Assembly: GCA_001600095.1 (NCBI GenBank)
Contig: BCIX01000001.1
Coordinates: forward strand, 4,551,198 to 4,615,197
Direction: 5' to 3'
Origin: Bullera alba
Taxonomy: Eukaryota; Basidiomycota; Tremellomycetes; Tremellales; Bulleraceae
DNA length: 64,000 bases
Of this stretch, positions 57,279-64,000 are shown piece after piece. Numbering within the stretch: position 1 is the first letter of the stretch; each line of letters starts with the position of its first letter. The notes below the pieces were generated by a model. The model did no database searches. It was not told the DNA's origin and saw only the letters and a list, made by a program, of their open reading frames with translations. Made by a program: the position numbers and the translations under genes.

Positions 57279-58845
57279 CTACCAAGCTCGTTTTGACTTC
57301 TTCTGCGCGTCGTACGTTCTCTATACCGTACTCATAAGCGATCGTCATTTGGGAAGTGGAACCACTCACGTATGCCGCTACGGCAAATGCGATGAAGGCC
57401 CCAACGCCAATGAGCTAAGTGAACGGTGAGCTCATTGTCCAGGGCTATCAATTCGACCGTCGTTCTCACCTTCAAGATGAACAGGAACCAGCTGGCCGCG
57501 CCTCCGCTGGACTTAGGTACCTTGCCCCGCTTTCCCGCCTTGACCGCTCCGGCTGTAGGTCGACTGGCCACGTTGCCCATAGGAGCCTGAGCGTCGTTTC
57601 CTGAGACTAGCTTGCGGTATTCCGGATGAAGGATGACGTTTGATGTCTGAACCGAGACGATGCTACCCGGAGGGTCAGTATAGGTCGGATGGCTAGGGAT
57701 CGGGAGTCCAAACTGCTCTCACTCATGGTTATCGGAAACATCGCCGGTCAGAGCACTGAATCCGAGGAAAGGCGCATCGGGAAGGTCAACCTCGACTTCG
57801 AAGCACTTTGTCCACTTGTCATCCCTCTGCGTCTGCAGCTTGAGCTGAACGAAGGTTAGAAGCGTATACGGCAATCTGGGTCAATCTGCTTACCTCGAGC
57901 GACTGTCCTTTGATGTACGTCAATCTCAACTTCGTGGGCACTTCTCTCCTTCTGAAGTTTTCCTACGCGGGAATGTCAGTCTAGGAGGCTAAGAGGTCTC
58001 GCGCCATGGGGCAAGACTGACCGAACAAGCTCCCAGCTCATTTGCGTCATTGTCGTGGTCGTGGTCGTAAGCCGTCTTGCCGTCGCCCATCATCGCTGTC
58101 ACCCTCGGCCAGGTGTAGGCGTGTTTCGAGTTGGCGTAACTATAGACAATTAGTATTTGGCTATAACCTGTGCCAGCGTGTACTCACGTATCGAAGAAGA
58201 TGCCCAAGCCGTTGAAGTAGTCTGCGAACACACTCAGCTGAGTTCCACGGTATGGTATACATCACTCCGGACCCACCGACACTCCCAAATACAGGTCCCA
58301 GCGTTCCTCTGTCTTTCGATAGCCACATGGCGAAACCATCTCCGAAGAGGTTATGCGCCTTGCCGTCGACCGCAAACTCCACTTCAATCTGGAAACTGGT
58401 CGAGGATAAAGGCATGCGAGACCACAGCCATCCCTTTTCCGATGATCTATCTTGAGTGAGACGGATATGCTTGTTCGTGTTCTGTAACATAATTGTGTCA
58501 GGTTCCGGTGGACATCCGCCGTGATGATCCTTACAATGATGGCGTCTCCTCCAAAGTCCCACCTATTCCAGTTCAGCTATAATTTGAGGAGGGCGTAAAA
58601 TGACCTACCACCTATTCTGTAGATCGCTGTCCACATACGGCGGAGCTATCGAGTGCGTCCGCAGAGGTGTAGTCTACAGATCCGAGAGTTAGTTCTTGAG
58701 CTACCCGTGGCCTCTTGTCTTTCGAGTAGGATGTACTGACCCTCTCTATCATGTCTGACAGCTCTGCCACATCATTTGACCGAGCACTGGCAGATCCCGC
58801 TAGGCACAGACAACCCGTCAAAGCTGTTGCTAGTTGACACCACAT
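57279..58845 (-). CDS. L-type lectin, VIP36/ERGIC-53/Emp47-like cargo receptor, 334 aa
   Basis: Eleven exons (58845-58741, 58673-58612, 58562-58535, 58481-58277, 58221-58188, 58139-58022, 57962-57894, 57844-57723, 57662-57470, 57414-57370, 57302-57279) join in frame. A signal peptide (MWCQLATALTGCLCLAGSAS) precedes the lectin domain. Its landmarks are WDFGGDAI, GWLWSRMPL, HNLFGDGFAMWL, DYFNGLGIFFDTYAN, NDANELGACSENFRRREVPTKLRLTY and PFLGFSALTGDVSDNHD. Near the C-terminus a membrane helix (ASWFLFILKLIGVGAFIAFAVAAY) is followed by KKSKRAW. The lysines are compatible with COPI retrieval to the ER, though not a perfect KKxx end. Such proteins bind high-mannose glycans and cycle between ER and Golgi. 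Confidence 0.9.
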
Positions 58846-59083
58846 CCTGCCGGCCAATGATCGTGTCGAAGTGCAGGTGGTGATTCAGGCGCTGGGTAGG
58901 AACAGGTACTGTTCATGCAAAGTCATAGCTATAGCGCTCCCCGCTCGTTCCCGGCAGGCTGCAGCTGATCGTGGAACGCGATGCTATCGCGGATACTTCT
59001 GCCACGTGGTACGGATCCGCTAATTTAGCGCTACTACCCGATTTCCACGCGCGAAAACCCCGTATGACGCGTGACGATCATCG

Positions 59084-60670
59084 ATGGTGACGGCGCCGGT
59101 GTTGACAAACTCGAAGATCGATACTCTGTCGACACTACTACATACACGTCTTGAGTTCGCAACATCGTTCGCTAGCACCAGATTCGCCCCCATCATGTCG
59201 CAAATAGCGACGAAAGCAGCAGCTGCGTTGGCAAAGCCACTGTTGCCATATTTGCGCCATCTTCCTCAACCGCTACTCACTCTGGTACCGGTACTTGCCC
59301 TTCATGTCGCAGGACACCAGGAGCCAACCTCTATCAGCTGGTTTCTAGATCCAATGGTCAACCCGATGCATCCACCTATACTCCTCACAATGGTCATGAT
59401 CCCTTGCATCTACGCGCTAGGTCTGGTGACTGGGTATATAAGCTGGGTTGACAAACTTTGGCCCTTTTACACTCCCCTGCACTCCCTCTTGATCGTTCTG
59501 TGGACAATATACAACCCCTCAGGCGCGGTGTACGGGCACAATCTCCCAAGACTCGGTCTCATGCTGCTACTTCAGGTGAGCTATGTGGCGTGTGCTCGGC
59601 GGAAATATAGCTTACGCACCCGAATAGGTCATATGGTCCACTCGGCTCACTAGCCACGCGATACGGCGAGGCTTCTATGAGATGAGATCCCAGGATTATC
59701 GTTATGATGTGATCAAAGCTATCTTCCCCGGATGGGCTTACCAGCTCGTTCATCTCTTCGCCGTTGGTATGTTCTCACGGGGCTAGACTGGAGGCGAATG
59801 CTAACGTCAGTCTCTGTAGCTATCGCTCAGCCTCTCCTACTTCTGGGCTTGAGTCTGCCGCTTCATGCCGTCCTTATGCTCCCCCCAATGGAGCTGTCAC
59901 CTGCGCCAATACCGGCCTTGTTCATCCCTTATTCCGCGTTCAAGCCATTTTTGCCCGCTCACTTCCACTCCGCATCGGGCTCAACACCGGTTCTTAACCT
60001 GGCCGACCTGGTGCTCTTCGTCATTGGCTGCGGCTTCGTGTTGATCGAATACAAAGCGGACAACGCCATGTACGCCTTCCAGCAAACGAAACACGGATCA
60101 AAGAGCAAGGATGTCGTCCAACCGCAATTGACCCCGCAGCAGCAAGCCTCCAAAGGCCCCAAGCCAACAGCATACCCTCGGTCCCACCACCCAGGCTTCA
60201 TTACTTCTGGTCTGTTCAGTTGGGTCCGACATCCCAATTTCATGGGCGAACAGCTATTCTGGGTTACACAAGCATTATTTGTCGTTGCTGCGGGTGAAAG
60301 CAGCGGTATCACCAAATCAGGCTGGGTCAAGGGCAGCGTTTTCGGTCCTTGCTTTGCTGTGAGTCCCGAACGTGTTTGCGAGCTAGGCCCCACTGACGGA
60401 TTTGGCTCAGTTGAGTCTTCTATTCTGCGGCAGTACTTTCATCACAGAGTGGATTACCGCCAGGAAAGTGAGTGAACAAGATTGAAAGCTACTTGGGGCA
60501 CACGTGGGATGGACGCTAATTGCTACGTTCAGTACCCCGCCTACCGATCTTATCAGAAGGTTGTCGGTCAATTTGTGCCCCAGGAGACGATGTTCAAAAG
60601 GCTGCTAGGGCTGGTGACCCCACAGAGACGGAGGGATGCTTTGAAGGAGCTCAAGGCGAAGACTGCATAG
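59084..60670 (+). CDS. DUF1295 / steroid-reductase-like membrane protein, 454 aa
   Basis: Exons are 59084-59575, 59628-59766, 59820-60358, 60411-60467 and 60533-60670. The protein has about six membrane helices. The C-terminal half carries the DUF1295 signature: FITSGLFSWVRHPNFMGEQLFWVTQALF, then FITEWITARKYPAYRSYQKVVGQF, which resembles the NADPH-binding end of steroid 5-alpha reductases and isoprenylcysteine methyltransferases. A mid-region insert (QLTPQQQASKGPKP) is hydrophilic. A second ATG at 59195 (MSQIATKAAAALAKPLLPY) is an equally good start and would give 417 residues. Substrate unknown; probably an ER or other internal membrane. Divergent from the lectin gene, 238 bases away. Confidence 0.8.
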
Positions 60671-60842
60671 GCTGTGTATCATACTTGTAGCTCGGCTATG
60701 TATTGCAACTGGCAAGGAAAGTGCGGTAACGTCTGGCTTTTACCGTTCGTTGGGCGGATCGGTGTTCGCAGAAGGCCAGCCGGCGATCGGGCCGAGGAAA
60801 GTTGGCGGAAAGTGTCCACCCATATGTTGACTCTTGTCTCCG

Positions 60843-60851
60843 CATATATAG
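60843..60851 (+). promoter_or_regulatory. TATA-like element of the aldo-keto reductase gene
   Basis: CATATATAG lies 52 bases before the ATG at 60903 but only 7 before an upstream ATG at 60858. This spacing favours transcription starting after the first ATG, so I chose the second. Confidence 0.5.
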
Positions 60852-60902
60852 CTTTTCATGAGCCACTCCGCTTTCCTGATCTCATCCAGCTGGTTGCCTA
60901 CG

Positions 60903-62294
60903 ATGTCCGCCGAAGATTCCGTTGGACCATATCACCCATCGCGGCCAGAGGAGTCTATCCCAGAGCTACCCACCTCGATCCCCGACCCCGACTCCGAGAA
61001 ACCAGCGGAAAACGAACGGCTTCCAGAGAACTTGTCCACCTCCACGTCCGACGGAGATCTCGCCTTCCCAGCTATAGTGCTCGGTTGTGCTGTGTTTGGA
61101 TATGGGATCTACTTTGCCAAAGACCAGGTCCTGAGCGACACGCCAGTCAGGTTGATTCGCTATGCGCTGCGGTGCGGCATAAACGCTTTTGACACCTGTA
61201 CGTCAAGTATCGCTTGGCTGGGTCCAGCGCTGACGCTTTTGCTCCTAGCACCTTGGTACCACCCATCTGAGATCATCTTGGGCAGAGTGTTCAAAGCCAT
61301 CGAAGCAGAGTTTCCCAGAGAAAGCTACACCCTGATCACCAAAGTCGGAAAGTACGGACCCAAAGTCCAATACCACACATACGATGCAGCGTCGGTCAAG
61401 GCGAGTGTGGAGCGGAGCTTGAAGAGGATGAACACTAGCTATCTCGATGCCGTGTGTGAGTCCCATTTCAACTCATAACATGCCACGAGCCAGAGTGCGC
61501 AGTATTGACGTTTGACTGTAGACCTGCACGATGTCGAATTCGTCACTTCCCACCCCTTCCCCTTCCCCAAGGGCGACCACAGGGCTCTGCTCACAGCGTC
61601 AGCAACTGGAGACGACGAATACCGCCTATCTCCACCCTACGAGCCTCTGGGCCCTGGTGATGCTCAAATTCTGGAAGGTCTAGCCGCATTGAAGGAATTG
61701 CAGAAAGAGGGCAAAGTCCGCAAGATTGGTATCGCCGGATTTCCCCTCCCCCTCCTATTACGGCTATCCCACCTAGCCGCCAATACGCCCTCTGTCGGTC
61801 CGTTGGATCTCGTCCAGACGTATGGACAGCAAACGGTGCAGAATCCCTCATTGGAGGTATACCTGCCAGAATTCAAAAAGGCGGGTGTGAGGCAAATCAT
61901 GAATGCCGCTCCTCTTTCCATGGGTATCCTCACCACTGGCGGTGGTCCGGATTGGCACCCCGTAAACGTCGCCAAGGGCCCAGTGTACGATGCGTGTCGG
62001 GAAGCAAGCCAGCTTTGCCAGGATCAGGGGACGAGTATAGAGGAAGTCGCGGTCAACTTCGCTTACAAGGGTTTGAAGGATGGCGACCGCGATATCCCAG
62101 TCGTCATCGGCTGCAAGGTCATCGACGAGCTGAAGAGGACTATCAAAGGCTGGAGGGCAGTCAATGTTCCAGGCGAAGTGTCAGCCGAGACCAGGGCGAA
62201 GATTGACACCGTGGAGAAACAAGTCGAGGAGCTGTTCGAGCGCAAGGGCATCAAGGGTTGGAGTTGGCAGAGTCCCTCGCCGGGTTCCCTATGA
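60903..62294 (+). CDS. Aldo-keto reductase, D-arabinose dehydrogenase (Ara2) type, 424 aa
   Basis: Exons are 60903-61197, 61249-61455 and 61522-62294. The barrel's catalytic set can be read: Asp in NAFDTSPWYHPSE together with its Tyr, Lys in TLITKVGKYG, and His in YLHDVEF. Later landmarks are ILEGLAALKELQKEGKVRKIGIAGFPL and PVVIGCKVIDELKRTI in the cofactor-binding end. The pattern FDTSxxYxPSE plus YLHDVEF is that of the Ara2/L-galactose dehydrogenase branch, which oxidises D-arabinose or L-galactose on the way to erythroascorbate or ascorbate. The first 60 residues are Pro/Glu/Ser-rich and absent from short family members. An ATG at 60858 would add 15 residues. Confidence 0.85.
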
Positions 62295-62408
62295 TCGTTG
62301 TCCAGAGTACCTTATTGTTAGATGAGATGCAGTTGTACATATCATCGATCACTATGAGATGATAGCTTGGGGTCAAGCAAAGAGGATGAGCTACAAATTT
62401 CTGACTCC

Positions 62409-64000
62409 TTACTGGACACCTCTGCATCTGTTAGGCAGCCGATTCCGCCATTTCTTCGACAGCTTCCGCCCTCGATCCACCGCGACATCGCCTTCCCGGG
62501 GAGCCCGTGGCGGTCCAGTAGTTGTTCTCTCCTTTCGCACTCCTGTAACCCACGTTCTCACCATGCCTTCACTTCTACCTCTTTGCGCCACCGGACGTTC
62601 AGCAGGCACTCGCGTCCGCTCGTCTCGACCTCGAATTCGGAACCCTGCTATCCGTGGGGCATTCCCCATTCCAAGTAGATCGAAGGGATTAAGCCCGGGT
62701 CGCGCTGCCGTATTGCGAACTTGAGGACCGAATTGAGTCGTGTTGGTGGGTCGATCACTTCGGCTTCGCATCTCGCGGCGATTTCTCCTTTCCGCTTTCG
62801 CCCGCCTTCGTTCCTCCTTGATCCTTATTCTCTCCATCTGAACCACTCGCCGGCGTTCCAGGTCGGGCTTTCTATCCCAGGTATAGAGTCCAAAACCCCT
62901 TGCGGGGTTGACACCCATCCGATCCTCCCTCGGCTCAGCTTGTCGCGAAGGAAATCGTCTCGGATCTGGCTCCAGTGGGCGATTGTCCCTGCCGCCGAAG
63001 AGCTGGGCAAAGCCATTACCATATCGTCTAGGAGGGGGATATCGGCTGCTTTGATCGAACCAGGTTGATTGTCCGTCAGCCAAACTGCGAGGCGCAGTCG
63101 GTGGAGGTCGACCTCTGTCTACGCCATTCTGCCAATCCAACACTGGGCCATCGTCATTGTTGCCGTTTTCCCTTGTCATTCTTGGTCGGTTGAACATCTT
63201 TTTCCAAAACCCGCGACCATTTTGCCCCTGCCGATCTTGACCAACAAATTGAGCACCGTGGAACTGATTGGCGACGGAGCGAGGAGCCGATCCGGGAAGC
63301 CGGTTGAAAGAGCCAAATTGATTGCCGAAACCCATGCCCTGGCCCATGGGCAATGGACGAGGCATAGCAGGCGGGGAGTTTCTCTCGGAGGGCGGCTCGA
63401 TGCTAGGCGGGCGAGGAGGGGAAGGAGGTGGATTCCTTGATGCAGTTCTGTAGAGCGGCACGCCCATTTGCGAGCGAGGTGCCCCCATTCCGGGCTTGTT
63501 CCAAGGCCCTAGCGGACCTGGCTGTGGGTATGCCCATGGTCCAATACCAGGTCGAAGGGGAGATATTGGAGGGTAAAGCGGTCCAATCGCTTGCGGCCAA
63601 GGCGTGAGGTATATTCCTTCCTGACGGCCTATCGAGCCTTTACGCTCCAGCTCCTCGTCTCGCTCTCTTTCCCTCCTCTCCAGATCCGCACGCATTCTCG
63701 ACAAATCCTCTTCTGATGCATCTATAGTCTCACGATGACGGGGATGGTGCTTGCTGTTCGAGCTGTTGGAAGCCGAGGGGTACTTTGTATCTCGCACCTC
63801 ATCTACCACACCAGATCGTGGATGATGGATATCATGTCTCCGCCGTCGTGAATCTGGCTGGATGACGAGACTATCTCGCAGCCTCCTGATGACTGAAGGT
63901 GGGCTTTTCGGCGGCGGAGTGGGTGGAACTTCAGACAGCGGCGACGAGGGATAAGGCTGGGCCGAGCGGGCCTGATTCCGTCGGCTCCGACCATCTCGAT
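62409..64000 (-). CDS. Pro/Arg-rich protein, N-terminus beyond the window
   Basis: The frame is open from the right edge of the window to a stop at 62409-62411, over 530 codons without an intron. The protein is Pro/Gly/Arg-rich and largely disordered. Features are a charged coiled-coil-like stretch (EEDLSRMRADLERRERERDEELERK), PPSPPRPP-type runs and a second basic helix (ERIRIKEERRRAKAERRNRREMR). The C-terminus is Arg-rich. There is no membrane helix or enzyme motif. The ATG-like position at 63809 is only an internal GTG, so the true start lies outside. Convergent with the aldo-keto reductase gene. Confidence 0.7.
   Translation of the reverse strand, partial: RDGRSRRNQARSAQPYPSSPLSEVPPTPPPKSPPSVIRRLRDSLVIQPDSRRRRHDIHHPRSGVVDEVRDTKYPSASNSSNSKHHPRHRETIDASEEDLSRMRADLERRERERDEELERKGSIGRQEGIYLTPWPQAIGPLYPPISPLRPGIGPWAYPQPGPLGPWNKPGMGAPRSQMGVPLYRTASRNPPPSPPRPPSIEPPSERNSPPAMPRPLPMGQGMGFGNQFGSFNRLPGSAPRSVANQFHGAQFVGQDRQGQNGRGFWKKMFNRPRMTRENGNNDDGPVLDWQNGVDRGRPPPTAPRSLADGQSTWFDQSSRYPPPRRYGNGFAQLFGGRDNRPLEPDPRRFPSRQAEPREDRMGVNPARGFGLYTWDRKPDLERRRVVQMERIRIKEERRRAKAERRNRREMRSRSDRPTNTTQFGPQVRNTAARPGLNPFDLLGMGNAPRIAGFRIRGRDERTRVPAERPVAQRGRSEGMVRTWVTGVRKERTTTGPPRAPREGDVAVDRGRKLSKKWRNRLPNRCRGVQ

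Overview
The window looks like nuclear DNA of a basidiomycete fungus, most likely a tremellomycete close to Cryptococcus or Kwoniella. The reasons are compact genes split by many 35-75 nt introns (donor GTGAGT or GTAAGT, branch CTGAC or CTAAC, acceptor YAG) and single-copy fungal housekeeping proteins of recognisable type. I could not search databases. Names rest on motifs I can read; exon borders were placed by hand from GT...AG signals that keep the reading frame.

Layout. 1-5.4 kb: the 3' end of an unknown gene, a six-exon low-complexity protein, and the cAMP-dependent kinase catalytic subunit. 5.4-8.6 kb: a long gene-free stretch upstream of the kinase. 8.6-12 kb: an FHA-domain protein with a hydrophobic C-terminal end. 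12-14.2 kb: a second long gene-free stretch, then an anion:cation symporter of the allantoate-permease type. 16-30 kb (all minus strand): a ZIP4/SPO22-like meiotic protein in about 36 exons, a DCAF6/8-like WD40 protein, and a Rom2-type Rho GEF. 30-44 kb: a CTDK-I/CDK12-type kinase, a hidden four-exon LYRM2-like gene, an arrestin-like protein with a six-copy motif, a possible Sur7/PalI-like membrane protein, a large probably mitochondrial helical protein, and Cdc20. 44.3-47.9 kb: five small single-pass membrane-protein genes in a row on the minus strand. 49-64 kb: TXNDC9/Plp1, Atg101, Cwc24, a Zn2Cys6 factor, an unknown protein, an L-type lectin, a DUF1295 reductase-like protein, an Ara2-type aldo-keto reductase, and the 3' part of a Pro/Arg-rich protein.

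These are ordinary chromosomal neighbours and not an operon. Many functions touch the cell cycle, signalling and the secretory route, but I see no sign that they are co-regulated.

Two signals are not explained by the gene list. First, the non-coding DNA is littered with 8-nt words repeated directly, usually with a 2-nt spacer (8+2+8). I count 32 such pairs, 23 of them at an offset of exactly 10. This is the shape left when a DNA transposon that makes 8-bp target-site duplications excises (hAT, P or KDZ type), yet no transposon is visible here. Second, the five small membrane-protein genes share one design: a short first exon, a phase-1 intron placed right at the start of the transmembrane helix, and a basic tail, in four of five with cysteines. 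They look like a tandem family I cannot name.
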